This document shows positions 1-15,600 of a stretch of DNA of 64,000 bases, piece after piece; position 1 is the stretch's first letter, and each line of letters begins with the position of its first letter. The notes under the pieces are model-generated. The model saw only the letters and a list, made by a program, of their open reading frames with translations, was not told the origin of the DNA and searched no databases. Where the stretch lies: positions 13,947,612 through 14,011,611 of the forward strand of contig NC_049991.1 in assembly GCF_000003815.2 (NCBI RefSeq), in the 5' to 3' direction. The stretch comes from Branchiostoma floridae (taxonomy: Eukaryota > Chordata > Leptocardii > Amphioxiformes > Branchiostomatidae). A program made the position numbers and the translations under genes.

Positions 1-2720
1 GTATGATTGGAAACTTGGAAACGGCCTAAAATTAGTGAGCACGTGGATGCCATCCATATAATCAAATAGATATGGCTATATATATATATAGATCAAAGCT
101 CGTCTGTGTAGACCAACTACATCGTTCTGTTAATGCCGCCATGAATATGCATTTAAGGCCATAAAGCACTTAGTTATGAAGTTTAAGCTAAAACACTTAT
201 TGATATTAGAAACGGCCAGATGTTTCCATATGATTTTGGGGGTGGGGTGAAGGGCTAGAATATGATATATTACAATCTGACATCTTCTCTGAAAACCCGG
301 TTAAAAACTCTCGATCCTTGACCTTTGTCCAAAAAAACATCATATAGGTCATTGATTACAACAACCGATTTTTTATCTATAGATTTTAGAAAAATTCGAC
401 TATGTCTGAACGTTGATAACGGACTTGAATAAGTATACTTTCTCTTGATCAGAATTGAACACACAGCAGAAATTTGAACTCTTGAATTGCTGACAAAATC
501 GTCGGGCAATTCGCCTCGGGCTTTGCGGCAGAGATTTCAATGCTTGTCCCTGCAGTGTTTCACCGTTGTTAAGCCTATTGTCAAGAAATCAAGAAAAACT
601 GGTCCTGTACACTCGCTTGGTTCTGAACGATTTCTATACCACTGTCTTCTTGATTTAATTTATCTGTTCCCTTGTCAGAAGTATTTGACCCTTCGCGTCT
701 TGCTCACCAGATGTTTACTTTTCATTGAATATTTTCTATCCCTTTACTATTTTTGTACTCAGAAACATGACCCAATAAGCTGACTTTGTTCAATATTGCG
801 ACCATCGAAGAAAAAAGCACAAATTTAGCAGTACAGCATAAATACTTCTTAAGTATGTATCTCAATGGACGGTGCGCCGGTTTGCTCTGATTTGCGTCAA
901 TTATGAAAATGTCTGGCTCAATTTGGCGCAGTAATGTGAGATAACCACTTCAGAAAGCTGGGTTTAACTTTATTGGGATATCACTTCTACATCGTTTTAC
1001 ACTTCGCGGCACACATTTGCACTTAACTATTGAGAAATCAGTTCAACGGTTTTTCTCAAATCCGTTGTTGACCCTTGAACGTTGTGATGTGAGATATTGT
1101 AGTCTTCACTTATCAAGGCTACTGACCTGAAAAGTGTCTGATATGTTTCCCGATTCAATTGACTCAATCACGTTTTACATTATTCCCAGCATAGACATGG
1201 ATATCACAACGTCATTCAAAGTCTTGCACGTTCCCCCAAGACTATTGAAATGCTTCTATAGAACAGATGGGTACAAAACGCAAGTTGGAATCTCACTGCA
1301 CTTGGGGCACCTGTGCGACACTGCGGGGTTCGTTCACACCGTTGTGTTATTTTTGCCGTTTTTTTTTATTATTTTGATATTGCGTAATACGTAAAAGTAT
1401 GACGTAGAAGACTTCAAAATACACAAAACGTTCTTTATCTCTGAAATTCATTGAGTAATCTTTAGAAGCCCGCAGTGCCACACCGGTGCCCAAAGTGCAG
1501 TGAGATACCACCTTTAGCAATTTACGCGTGCGCAGTGTCATCGTCACTAACCCTGTCAATCATTTTTGACCCATGAAGGTCGACAATATTGAAAAAAAGA
1601 GAGAACCAGAGATAAAGAATGTACCACAAATGTGTCATTTTCCCACAAGCAATATTCGTCTTCACATCCACAGACCCATCCCCATGTGAAGAAACGCGTG
1701 CATAACCTGAGCAATGGGGCAATGACCTTGTCATTAACTCTGTACTGATTCTGTGTGTTTCTTACTACAGAATGCTTGCAAAGCCTTGCATTTATCAATA
1801 CGTTGTTAATCTATATTCTATTCAAAATGTCTAGAATAGAGAATAGTTGAAAATGACATTGCCTCGGAGAATTCATCGTTATTTGTTTGCATAATCTTCA
1901 CACATATGTTTGTGTACGGCTGACCTGATGCGATCTCACAGTTAGGCGCGCATTCCAACTTTACTTCACACATTTTAACTCGGTATCCACTGACCCTCAA
2001 GTACATTCTGAAAAGGCGTCAATTGAACTGTATGGTTGTGATCCAACAAGAAGGCTGTGTCATTTGAGGTAACGAATTGTCAAAGACCTTACAACCCCCT
2101 CCCCCCGTTAACATCGTCAGGTTTGCATAAATTTAAATGCCTGAAAGTACGTCTAAATCTACATCTACATTTACATCTATATCGTACTGGACATTAGTTT
2201 TTGTTGGGGCATCATGTCCGGGTGTAGTTTTCAAGTACATACAACAAAGAATAATCAGTTGTATCATTTATACCTGTCGGTTTGATGTCTTGTTCATACT
2301 TTTTACCCAACTTGTACGTGGTCTCACACGTAAACATGCAACCATATGAAAGTTTATGTCTGTGGCTCTTGTTCATAGATTTTGTGTGGTTGACTGCCTT
2401 ATCCACGCCCCTGGCAAATCGCCATCACTTCTGTATGAAACAGGCGCGCCTTTGATAGTAACACCTGGATGGTATAAGCTTTCTAAAGTTACCAGATTGT
2501 ACACATAAAATGGTAAAAGCATTTGTGAGGGATGCATGATGGACAACAACAACATAATATGCAAAATAGAAATGTTCCAAACGAAAGAATACTTGATCGA
2601 ACATGATAAGATCTAATTAAGATGTCCGATATCAAAAGCATTAATCTTAGTGTTTTATTGATGATCTTCGTTTTCGCATAGTATTAAAGTAGACATTGAA
2701 TGTTTATGTGTCTTTTTCAG
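1..2720. other. Upstream region of the giant gene, no coding exon seen
   Basis: AT-rich DNA with only short, unconvincing reading frames on both strands. A splice acceptor (polypyrimidine run ending in CAG at 2720) lies 13 nt before the start codon of the giant gene. At least one 5' untranslated exon and the promoter should therefore lie in this region or further upstream, but I cannot place them. A MITE-like inverted repeat lies at 1284-1513. Confidence 0.6.
1284..1513. mobile_element. MITE family B copy
   Basis: The left end (ATCTCACTGCACTTGGGGCA) is inverted at the right end (GCCCAAAGTGCAGTGAGATA). A second copy lies at 43153-43390. Confidence 0.65.
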
Positions 2721-2733
2721 AGGCGCATTCAGC

Positions 2734-3614
2734 ATGGCATACAAAAACGCCGCCTTGCTGTTGGTGTGCATCCTGCACTTCCTGGTGCAAGTGGGTGACA
2801 GCAAGTCTATTGTAAGTTAATACGTTTTTGTTTTGCCACAGAAATCTTGAAATCATTTGTCAATTTCTCTACATACAAGAGACATTGGATTACGATAACA
2901 TATATGTATGTATATATTTAGAGAGAGAGAGAAGAGAGAGAGAGAGATTGAATGTCGCTCCCATTATAATTCAGTAGATGAATTTTTGGATTTACTATAA
3001 TCATGGAAGCTCATCTGTATTAGTAGTAATTATAGTACAATGCTAAACTTTCTTCTAACACAAAAGTACACACGGATCAAATTTTCAACGACCACTGTCG
3101 CGCATTCTTCAGGATCAATACTGATGACCAATCACAGTTGCATTTATTGTTGTACTCTGATACCCTCCATTCAAATCCTCGATGTGTGTGTTTTCATGCT
3201 TTCAGTACAAGGCGAAAAAAGGGAGCCTGGATCTGAAGGGAGCACGAGATGAAGCTGCAGCACTGAAATACACGGCGCAGAAAAGAGTGAGTATCAGTTT
3301 CCAAGTAACGTTTTTAGCGCTAGATTCTGCATATTACAAAAGAAAGTAACATGGAATCGACAATTTTATATTCACGTGTCACCTGCAGCTTTACTCAATG
3401 AAAAGTAACAATTCAAGGTACCAACGAAATCACTACTTGTCCAAACGGAAATTCAAAGCTAAAGAAGTGTCAAGACATGGTTTATAACTAATACATAACT
3501 TTAGACGGGTACGTACGTACATACTTATTCTTTATCCCACTTGCTTGTTTCAGCAAACTAAGCTTGTGGGCGGTAACAAGGACACCCTACATGATCATCT
3601 GAAGCGTGGACAAG
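2734..3614 (+). CDS. Exons 1-3: signal peptide and basic N-terminal spacer
   Basis: Coding exons 2734-2811, 3206-3286 and 3554-3614 end in phases 0, 0 and 1. Exon 1 encodes [18 protein letters not shown] followed by a polar stretch, a typical cleavable signal peptide. Exons 2-3 encode a Lys-rich hydrophilic spacer ([15 protein letters not shown]... and [16 protein letters not shown]) with no domain I recognise. All donors and acceptors are GT-AG. Confidence 0.8.
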
Positions 3615-6600
3615 GTACGCCCATCACTTTCGTACTGTTTTCTTCTATTTCTGTTTTGATTTGTTTAGAATGATTCCTGTTAGTCTAACTCACGACAATT
3701 TCATCAGGTCTTTATGGTGTTACTTTGCGTTATACATAGGACAATTAGGGTATGTTAATCTATGCCTTTCCAAACGCATTCTACCAAAGAAAGCTGAAAA
3801 TATACCAATATAATGATTTCGTCTGTTTCATCATCAGCGAGTTTCTCATCGTCTTCGTCCAGCCATTCATCATTTTCATCATCATCATCATCATCATCAT
3901 CATCTTCGTCATCATCATCATCATCATCATCTTCATCATCTTCATCATCTTCATCATCCTCGGGAGGAGCAGCTGCGGCAGGTATGGTACCCTGAGTTCG
4001 GTTCTAGCATCGTGCTTCACTTGATATGAACCTAACAATGATACTCACTATTTGTGGCGACTGAAACAATGTCAATGTAGTTCCATCATGCAGGGTTTTA
4101 TCATTGATAGATACATTGATGTGATCTATTTTACCCGAAGCAAGCAAAACGCTGCATCGACAAAACCAATTCAGTATATCAGCGACTTTATGCACGCGCT
4201 TTGCATTAGGTACGCTTGTACCTTAATAGATGTGGGGTGACCATCGCTGCTGTTTTGGTCATGTCATCAACAATCAAAACTGATTTGTTGTTATGGATTA
4301 TCGACTTCACCGACATGATGATGGTGGTATGTTGATGCATGTTTACACATTATGTAGGTTCATTTTAAACGTGCAAACAAACTATGTAGGTGGGGCTGCA
4401 GGAGGCGGTGGAGCTGCAGGAGGCGGTGGAGCTGCAGGAGGCGGAGGAGCTGCAGGAGGCGGTGGAGCTGCAGGAGGAGCGGCTGGAGGAGGTGAGGGTG
4501 GAGGCGGTGGAGGTGCAGAGGCGGAAGCTGGAGGAGCAGAGGCGGAAGCTGGAGGAGCCGAAGCGGAGACCGAGGCTGCAGAAGCAGAAGCCGAGGCGGA
4601 AGGAGCCGAAGCAGAAGCGGAAGGGGGAGAAGTAGAAGCAGAAGCTGGAGAAGCCGAAGCTGGGGGAAATGACGAATTGCTTGGTTGCTACGAAGATATG
4701 TTCATCTTCAGGCGCCTCCCGTACGGACAGTGGATAGATGACGAGATCATGACTAATGAGGCCTGTGCTGATCACTGCAAAGAACTGAAGTTAGAATATT
4801 CAGGTATGTGCAGTCTCTTCCTACATCATTACAAAGGGCTGATGAGCACACACACACTAAGATGATGGCGGATAGATAAGTTCAGGTAGAGCGTCTTAGA
4901 CTTATAAGTGTACTTCTTATACTAGTATACCCACTAGTAGTTTTAAGGCGGCCAAGTCAGTGAAGATATAGTATTCATTTGAAGTGTCTGTTGTTTGTCT
5001 TGGCGTGTGTCCGCTGTTATTCGAATATTGAAGAGTTGCAAGAGGCATTGTAAAACTGAAGGGGTTTATTAGCATACTAGGGGAATTGGAAGTCTGGTTT
5101 GGCTCGTTGTTATCGCTCATCTATAGAGAATTTTGGAGCAAGCTATGTTAGATAGGCCTCTATGGAGTGAAGTGTGTACTAGCCTGGTCCCGACCTCCGG
5201 TCGTTGATGTATGTATTTTAAGAAATGGAGGTAATGGCCCTGCACTCAAGTCAGCCAGCGAACTCATCGGTTATCGTTATAAATATTTCACCAGGTACTC
5301 AGTACTACTCGGAGTGCTACTGTGGCGGGGCAGACGACTTTGCCATCATGACGAAAGTCGACGACGCGGAGTGCGACACGCCATGCTTGGGTGATGAGTC
5401 CCAGATGTGCGGAGGGGCACTGCGGTTAAGTGTGTCCGCCGCGAAAGGTGCAGCGGCGGCGGGCGAAGGTAAGGGCTACTCTCTTATCCCTTGAAATGTG
5501 AGAATTTAAGTTAGGTAAGTTATAGTCGATACATGTCATGTGTTGTGTCGACTTGTCACTGTATTGTTCCCAACATTCTCTCGGCTGACGGAAATGGGTG
5601 TGTAATTTTTACTTCTGCATTGTACCACTTTTCCATCTCTCGAAAAGAGCCTGTTATCCTTACGAAACTCGTTCTCGAAATATCTTGAGCATTCATCCTA
5701 CTCCACTAGTTCTTATACGATGTTTCGGAGAACCTTAATCAGTATCGTACTGTAAATATTCATAGCACTTACACATTTTGAAATAGACCATATTGTCAAA
5801 TCGTACAATATAATACGTGTACGTTTAATACTATTTTTCTTATTTTGCTATATTTTTCAGGAGAATTCAACCTCGCATCTATCATAGCATTCATGAAAGA
5901 CGGTAAATATATTTAAACTTAATTCTGATTACTTATAGACATATGTAGAATGGCTTTCTGTTTTTGCTATGTGTATGAGTCAACGTGTGTTTACTGTGAG
6001 CTGTGTCATTACGAGGGTAAGTGTTGATATAAGAATTTCTCCTTGCAATCAAAAAACAGTTCATCGTCACCGATGTTCCGGAAAACGTGCATCGTATAGA
6101 AAGAATGGGTCGATCTTGACATTGGGTGTCAAATGTTTATTCTACCCTGATGTTTCTAACAAACTGTCAAAATTTTTGCAGGATATCTTATTCATGTCTC
6201 TGTTTGTTTGTTCATAGCTATCTGGATCGAGGCTAAGGCTGAGTGGGCCGTGGAATTCTCTGGAGAGGCTTCCGCGGGGTTCGAGGTGGCGAACATACTG
6301 GACGCGAGTTTGGACACGTATTGGAGTGCTGAAGGACTCGACAGGTACAATTATAGAATTTTGTTATTTAGTATCCATCGGATACTACGTATACAAACCC
6401 ATTAAGACCCCCTCTCCACCAGATAAAAATTTACTTACATCGCACGATATATAAGACCAAAAGTAGTTCCAGAGTACAGGTTGCTCTATTGTTTCTTTCG
6501 TCGACCATACCTGTACCAGAGATCCGTGAAATTGAACATCTGTGTTTTGCTTTAGGTATTTCAACGCCTGGTACGTCATCTTTGACTTTGGTACCGTGTA

Positions 6601-9600
6601 CACTCTGGACAAGATCCGCATCGTCAACTTCGGTGACACCGACCACGACATCAAGGTTGGTGTGTAGATACAGTCACTCAACATGTGTCATAACGCATTT
6701 GTTATATAGTCAAATATTTCAAAGGATGAGATGTTTAGTCTAGGAAACCGTTGTAGGAAATTACAATTCAGAAGTTGTGTGCTCCAACATTTTCTTCATC
6801 ACAATGAACCATTTCTCTTTATCTCTCTCGAGCTCTCTATACATGTATATATCGTGGACTATTCATCGCAATATCGTAGCGAGTGGCTTGGTTTTAATTT
6901 GTGTTGACATGTATCTTTACCACTTCAGGCTTTCACCCTAATGGTTTCTACCAGTGCTGAGTACGAGTGGATCGCTGTGTTAAGCGTGGATGGTGTGGAG
7001 GGAGGAACCAAGAAAGAACAGGTTAGGGGGAAACCGCTGTTTTATATTGTATTCTTTTTCTTCAAACATTAGTATGTTATAGATATAGTGAATCAGTTCT
7101 TATCATTCTGTCTTATAATTATTAGCTTTTGCTGACTGTATTCCCATCTTACACCGATACCACCGATGTGGTGTTTAGTACCCTGACTTGAGAGTACTGA
7201 AGTGAATTCCTCAACAGTCTGCCATGCTGTTCTGCTTGAGTCGGAGGCAGCCAGGAAAAGAAACCTGGCGATTTTTTTTACTTTGTTTGCAAAGTTCAAG
7301 AGCAGAAGTCGTTTCTGATTTATGTTTATCTAGGAATTCGGCGGGTTCATCGGATCAGGGCAGTACTGGCGCCTGACGATCAGCGCGACGTACGGCGGCT
7401 TCCAGCCTTACCTGGTGGCGTTCGACTTCTTTGGGGTGGAAGGTAAGTGTCGAAAAGCTTTAAATGTGCTGTAGATGTGTCATCATCAGGAAAAAATTAC
7501 CATATTCATTGAAAATAGTCCTCTTCGGTACACAAGTCTCTTTTATTCTTCTGCAGACTTTAAAAGACTTGCCTGTCATTTTAATCATGGCAGCTAAACG
7601 ACAGGCAAGTCCTTGAAACGTCTGTAGAACAATAAAGAGGACTGTGCGTCGAACTATTTTCAATTGATCTACCAACCTGACGAAACTCTATTTACGGATT
7701 ACCATATGTATGTATTTTACAACAAGTTTTAAGCCTGCTGTTAAAGAAGGAATTGCATCACATTCTCACCTGTTGTGAAGATCTCATGTGTTAAATGTCT
7801 TGAAGATTTCTTTGAAGCTGATTCAATTACGTCCATATTTTTCACGTTGCGAAAGATTACTTAGGATTTACATGATTATGATTCTTTAGATTGATAAATG
7901 TGACAAAAGAGCGTTTGAAAGTATATTCTGACATTAAATGACTTCTTTCGCACTTCAGGCGGCCTCCCAGACGGCGTTGACATTAACGAGTTTAGCTTGG
8001 AGACTGACGCGGGTTTCAATATCGGTGGCGTTGTGGACATCGTCAACGAAGGTACAACACCGATATCACAATCTCCTATTAACCTTTTTTCAATAACGTT
8101 CTATAGTATAAGTATATATGTCGTCGTTTTGAACTTGTAAATAGGAAATTCAACGGAGACAGGGTTAGCAGACTTTTCTGTCCTTTAAAAGTAGTCTGAA
8201 AATCCATATGATAAACCATTCTACCACCTGTGTTAGTCTCCTATGTCCCATTCTTATCTTATTCATCCCATTAGTTCCTTTGGTTATCCTTATTGTATAA
8301 TTGCCTACACGTTATCACATTCTATGTATTAATCTACTCTAGTTTATCATTTATTGTTTATAATCAGTTTTATTTAGTATAGAAGAGGTCGGCCTAGCTG
8401 TATGCGCTCTTTCCTTTATCCTGCACCTATTTTTCTATTGTTTATCAATTATTCATGTTGTACATGTACATAACAGCATCAATCTAACACAAAATGTTGC
8501 TTTGTTGCAGTATCCTCTGCTACCTGGATTGTCGGACAGACATCCTGGGCTGTGGAATCTTCTGGAGAGGCGGAGGAGAAGGACGGAGTCGTGTTTGACG
8601 CGGGGGCGACCCTGGACAATGACCCCGACACGTACTGGTCAGCCGTCGGTTTGGACCAGTTCTACAATGACTGGTTCATCGTTTTCGACATGGGGACTGT
8701 CTACACTATCAGCGAGTTCCGCATCACCAACTTTGGTGATACTGACCATGATGTGAAGGTTGGTAAATCAATTGTTTCCCATATTCTTGCCCGTTAGCAA
8801 TCCTTTCTCGGCAAAGCTATTGCACTACATCAGCTAACGTGAAGTAAATCTCCAGTGCTAAGGTATCTAAGGTATCCATGATACTAATTTCCCCTGATCT
8901 TTATTCATTCCAGAGTCTCAATCTTACATGGGCAGTTACTGTGTCTTGTGCCTCACCCTTTATTATGTAAATTTGGTAGCATGAGTTAATGATCGTAAGA
9001 CGGTGCGGTGCATACAAAGCAATAGGAATGAAGATAATCAACTTGCAAGCATGTCACACTCCACCTCTCCCACACTAGGCTTTCTCCCTGTTGGTATCGT
9101 TTGCCCCCGCGCCTTATAACTGGAACACGGTGTTGTCCGTGGACGGGGTGACCGGAGGGTCCAGGGAGCCACAGGAGTTTAAGGGTTTCCTCGGCATCGG
9201 CCAGTATTGGAAGATACGCGTTACTGCGACATACAGCGGGTATCAGCCGTACATAGTTGCCCTGGAGTTCCTTGGTGTGGAGGGTAAGTATACGGATTGA
9301 TATATGGATTTGTTTTGAATGATGTAACTGTATCAAGATTGGCACGAAATAACTCTTTTGAATGGGTACCTTGGAACTACTGTCTTACACAGCATAGTGT
9401 CGTATTGGTCAGTAAATGGCGTTCCTCTATAGATCGCGCTTCTGTGATACTAGTTTCATATTGCTTTATTGCTTTGAATTGAGTTTTTTTCCCATCATTC
9501 AAGACTGTACTTGTTTGCTGTTCCAATGTTACGCTTTACCAATGAACACTTTACTTGTTTGCTTTACCAATGTAAAATGATACGTGTTACGATTTTCTTC

Positions 9601-12600
9601 AATAATTGACATAATGCACTTGACACGAGAGATTTTCTAACATTATATAGTTACGCACATCAGTGATTTACTATATTTACTGTTCTCAAGGCGGGGCAAC
9701 TGAGGAAGAAGATGTCGAAGAACTGTCGGGTGTCGATGTAAGCAGTCTCCTAGAGGTTGGCGAGGAAGGTAAGGAAAATCTAAATGAATGTATTTACTTT
9801 TGTTGTGTCTTCTGAATGCGACAACATTACAAATTGTTTAGAGAATCAACAGGTCGCTACGGAGGAAATGACTGTAAAAAAGTGTTTGTTCGTTTATTTG
9901 TATGTATAACGTTAATTTTTGTTTAAACCTTTGTTTTTCGTGTGGCCCTCATCATATCATAGATGAGCGACTTCTTGAATTTGCAGCTTTGTCGTGCTGT
10001 TAATGTTGTGAATTAACCAAAGGCTTTTCCGAAATCTCACAGTGGCGGAGTTTACGTGGCTGGCGGGAAGCTCTGACTGGGTTTTCGACTCTTCTGGCGA
10101 GGCGTACGAAAAAGACGGCGTGACGTTTGACGCCAGCATGGTGTTTGATGGAAGTGTGAACACCTACTGGCGGTGTACAGGTTAGCATGATACCCCCAGC
10201 TACTTTACCATCAATCATGCCAGACAACATTTGCATCCGAGACCGTAATCTAACATGGTAGATACGAGAAGTAACGAGATACTTAACGCTGGCACTATCG
10301 AATATTTCATTGATGAAATTTGCGGTAGGTAGTAGTAGTAGTAGAGACATACAGTGTTATACAGTACCGTTGTGGTTATAGTATACCGCCTCTTACGGGG
10401 AGGCATACCCAATTTAGCTGAATACGGGGATGCGGCAGGTCACTCGTCCGGGTGAATGATGTAAATCACCTTCTGGCTGATACGAGATGGATGTACGCCA
10501 GGCCTCCATCCGGTAGATTTGAAGTGAATCACCAACTGAAGAGAAAAGGATAGGAGAATGTGTTAGGGGATTTAAAGAAAGTTCCGTCTCCAACACAGTG
10601 AATATGATGTATATGTAAGTAACTTTTGAAGAGATAATGTGTGTATTTCTCGGATACAGGTACTGAGAAGAATTTTAACGCGTGGTACATCGTCATCAAG
10701 TTCGAGCAGGCCTACACGTTGGACAAACTCCGCGTCAGCAGTTTCGGGGACACCAAACACGACATCACGGCTTTCGAGCTGCAGGTACGCAGGGGATAAT
10801 TACCCCCATGAAAATGGAGGTATAGTTTTTGGTGTGCCTGTCTGTCTGTGTCTGTGTGTGTCTGTGTGCTTGTGTTTCCAGATATTTGTAGTCACTATAA
10901 CTTCAGAACCTCTCGATGGATTGTAATGATATTTGGTATGTGGGTGGGTGTTGCAAAAACGAAGGTGAGGATCGATTTGGGGCTCTCTGGTGTGTGACCG
11001 TGTTTGCCAACGGTGTCTTACGGCCGGTAAAAGTCTTAAATAGATGTTATGCATTAATGAATAAATGACCATGGTGGTTTGCACAAAGTGACAACTGGAA
11101 TACAGCGAGAATGATGATGACGTAAACCATTTGGCAAGTTATATTTGCTTCACTATTGGTTAACTAACAGTACAGATGTATTGGCCTTACAGGCTTATAT
11201 CTAAATGTAGATGGTATGAATTATAGCGTTACAAATGTTGGAAATATTGACCTTCTGTCTATCATATCCTTAGGTATCTACGACTGGCTCTACAGATGAC
11301 TGGTTCACTGTTGCATCTGTGTCTGGCCTTCCGACTGGCAGCAACGAAGCCAGAGAATTCGGAGGCTTCCTCGGAACCGGACAGATCTGGCGATTCCTCA
11401 TCACTTCAACATCGGAGGGCGAGGAACCCTGGGTGGCAGGGCTGGAATTTGAGGGAAAACCAGGTGACGTGCTGGACTTATGTCTGTTGATGCATCATAA
11501 GATCAAAACACATGCTTAACATCGTTTACCACAACATTATGATCCTGTAGACTTTCCGGCACCGAAGGGCGTGGAATAATTTACAATAAATGTATTCAAA
11601 GGCAGTTTTTAGTAGAATACGGTACAATATTATAACAAACCATTGTCCCCAAGGCCTCAAAATGATTACCTTTATTTTTACCTTTCCCAAAGTATCATCT
11701 GTAAAATACTGTTTTTTACAAGTGTGATGTACTATTGTCATCACAGGAGAACTTTCCGAAGATATCGACATGGACGAGTTGGAGGTAACAGAGAAGGAGG
11801 AAGGGGAGGAGGCGGAAGAAGAGACTGAAGAAGTGGAAGAACTGAACGTTGGTCTTGGCGTGGACATAGGACTTGTGATGGAGCTGGTTAGGATTGGTGA
11901 GTTTGTGATTGTATCATTCTTTACTCCTAACGTTTAGCTACCAATGTACAGTAGAAGACGTTTAATTGCACACCCAAGTTGCCATCGTATTTCGAGCAAT
12001 TATACGGCTGTTGCAATAATATAATGCGAAGTTACCGAGTTGGACCGTACCACCACGGACGGAGGGGCCGAGAGGGTTGGAAGATCAGCATCATTGACAC
12101 AAAGAAAACAGACACACAAAATGTTAGATTTATAATGTACAATGTTTAATTTGATAGAGTATTGTGATTACTTCTATGACCAGTGCTGTATTTTGAAATG
12201 TTTTAGCCTGAATAAAACAAAATATAACGTTCGGCAAGACCTTATAATCAATAGCTCATGTATGCAGCACGTACAGTTCAAAAGTAGCTTGAATGCTACA
12301 GTTTTAAATAGTACAGATCTCACATCAAACTCTCTCCACCAGTCCGTGAGTCGGTGTGGCTGGAGAAGAGCGTGGACTGGGCGACGGACTCCTCGGGCAC
12401 GGCTGCTGCAGGTCACGAGGCAACGGTCGTGTTGGACGGTAACGCGGAGACGTACTGGGAGGTGTCCGATATGGACAGGTACGTACCAGAACACATTAGA
12501 CATCCACTTGACGGTGATCGCGCTGCAGTCCCGCTGCGACTTACATTGGGATTGTATAACCTTTGTTTTCATAATTGGAATATCATGTATAACGTAAACA

Positions 12601-15600
12601 TATCACTTAAAAGACAAGAAAATAAATAGATTCGTCTTTTATCTACGAAATTCGTTGAGCGCTCTGTTAGAATCGCTCGGTGGCAGCGAGGTCGCCGCTG
12701 CTTTTCCACCAACCGCAGAGCGATCGTACAGCAACCAAAATTGAATTAATTCGAACTTGTGTAATACGTGAGTATCTGAATATGATGTAAGAAGTAAAAG
12801 TATGATTTGCATGACATCAGAACACAAAATACATACTAAATATATTCTTATCTATAAATTTTCTTTTGCTACCTGTCGAACATTTGGTCGCTCAGAGGCC
12901 GCAGCGTGATTGCAAACTCTAGTGGAGAGGGATGTAACGGCTGCGACTGGAGTTACATGTAGTTCTGATGGCAGTGTTGCCTTTTTGGATATATAACATG
13001 TACATAGATATGTATTCAGGAAAAGTGCAATTGTATTTGAATCAGTTGTAAATTAATCGACTACACTGCCAATGTATATATTTTCCGTCCTCTGAAAGGT
13101 TTTCCAACGAATGGTACATCGTGTTTGACTTTGGAACGGAATACACGATGAGCAGCTTCGCCGTCACCAACTTTGGAGACACCGATCACGACATCAAGTC
13201 TTTCACATTAGCGGTAAGAGTTCACGTGCTTCAAGAGTATTTTCTTCTGCTGTGTCAAAGTGGCTTGTATGTGTAAGTGGAGAATAGAAAGCTTAATAAC
13301 TTGCTAAGACTTGGTCAGTAGTTGATATTGGACCATTGACTTGAAACTGAACACGTGGGTCTGTTATTTACCTAAAGAGTTCGAACATGTGTTTATTGAC
13401 GTCTTGTAACAGATGTACACCATATACCATCTGATGAAAGGTCAGAATCTTAAATCAGACCATGTACTAACATGCGGGTAGTTGTCGGATACATGCACAG
13501 GTTTTGCTCTGTGCGTTTGAAAAAAAACCACGGATACTTACTTTTTGGCATATCGCAGGTGAACCCGAGCAGCGACGGGAAAACGTGGATCGTGGTCCTG
13601 TCCGTGGAGGAAGTCCAGGGAGGGACGAACGCACCCCAGGTGTTCGGCGGTTTCTTAGCAACCAGTCAGCAATGGCGGATCATGATCACATCGACCTACG
13701 GAGGCTACAGTCCTTATCTTGTAGATGTTTCCTTCAACGGAGTAGATGGTAAGAACGTACGCTAATATTGGGGACTTTTGGTCGTTTATTATCTTCTCTT
13801 TGTTTGGGTCATTTTTATACACTGTAAATATGCTAAGATGTGACGACATTGACACTAGTGCATAGCTTAGTAAAATCCAGACGAAATCAATGGTTTATTT
13901 GAGGTAATGTAGAGGATTAGTAAGATACCTGAATGACACAATTTCCGGTTTCCACAGAACCACTACCGGAAGGGACGGACGCCACGACTCTGAACACACC
14001 CGTGGTGGGAGGATACACTGTCGGCCAAGTCGTGCAGTCCATCACTTCAAGTAAATGTTGTTGTTTTTTCTAGTTGTCTTTCTTTTTTGCCTGTGCCTCT
14101 TTTACTAGAGCTTATGATGTGTTTTAGATGCGTTGAAATGGAAAAAGTTGGTTGTCTTTCATAGATGCGAGTATGCGCTGGCATACTTTATAAATTACTT
14201 TGTTCAGATTCGTATTGTAGAACGGGAGACGAAATATGTATGACATGTGTGTATGTCTGTATGTGTTTGTACATGCTTTCTAAACATAATCTTTATCACC
14301 ATAATCACCATAAAGTAACAAGAAAAATATCTTTTTGCTAACTTTGTCAAACTAAATCATCTGCAGTCTCGAAAACGACCTGGCTGACGGCGAGTGTCGA
14401 GTGGACGTCCGAGTCCTCGGGAACAGCTGCCACTGGATTCGAAGCCACGGCTGTTCTTGACGGGAACCCAGATACCTACTGGAACCCGGAGGGTCTGCCC
14501 GAAAACTACAACGAGTGGTTCATCGTTTTCGACATGACTACGGACTACACCATGAACAAGCTCGCTGTAACCAACTTCGGAGACACGCAGCACGACATAA
14601 AGGCCTTCACGCTGGCGGTAAGAAATTGGTTTCATTGTCCTTTTAGAAAATAAAGACATTGACAAATGTCGTCGAGTTTCAAGGACATGTTTGTAATTGA
14701 TACGACTAGCTGAAAGCGATGACGTAATCGCCAGACGAAGAGAAACTGCAAAGAACGTAATAAAATCCAAAGATTAGAATGAAATGATCCTAGAATCCCT
14801 GTTATCAAATGTTCACGTGTTGAGAGAACAGATGTACCATGTCGAACTGTTGTTGCAGTTTTCTGCCACTGGTGAGGAGGACACATGGAAGATAGTGCTG
14901 GGCGTCGATGGCCTCAAGGCGGGAACCAAGTAAGATAATCCTTGATTTTTATGGTAATGTGGTAGAAAATGTACCAACGTGATAGAAGCCATTGAAATCT
15001 TGTGAAGTCTTGTTTCAAGGATGAATATGAGTCAATTCTATTTTGATAGTAGCGCTAATTAACCACCATACTTAAGACACGTATAAGTAACACCATCTGT
15101 ACGACCTGACTTTATAAAATTTAGATATTTTTCTGCGGCAAATCAATATGATAAACATTAAAGGTACAATATGTTTACGTACTGATCAGAAGGGTCTGTT
15201 GTAGTACAGTTAGTATTGCATTATTGTGTGCGTGGTAAGTGAAGGCCACCTTGTTTTGTTTTACAGGGAGCCTCAGGAGTTCGGTGGCTTCCTTGGAACA
15301 GGTCGGTTCTGGCGTTTCATGATCACGGCCACGTATGGCGGCTCCCAGCCTTATCTGGTGGATCTCACATTCCAAGGCGCAGAAGGTAGATGAAATTTCA
15401 AACATGGTGTAAGAATACGACATAGTTTGAGACGCCCCTGGTGAGGCAATCAAGCCACTGTTTAGGTTGTTTATTCGTGTTTGTGCGAGCGCTGGCATTG
15501 ATTGGAAACTTGATGATGAAATTGCTACTGATGTACTCTGATTTATGTCGGGTCCATACTAAAATCCATCCTGTTCTTTATTCTGCATCAGGACAAGTAG

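Noticed and set aside
270-509. 79-codon - strand frame near the window start
   Set aside because: No recognisable domain, no splice context and AT-rich surroundings.
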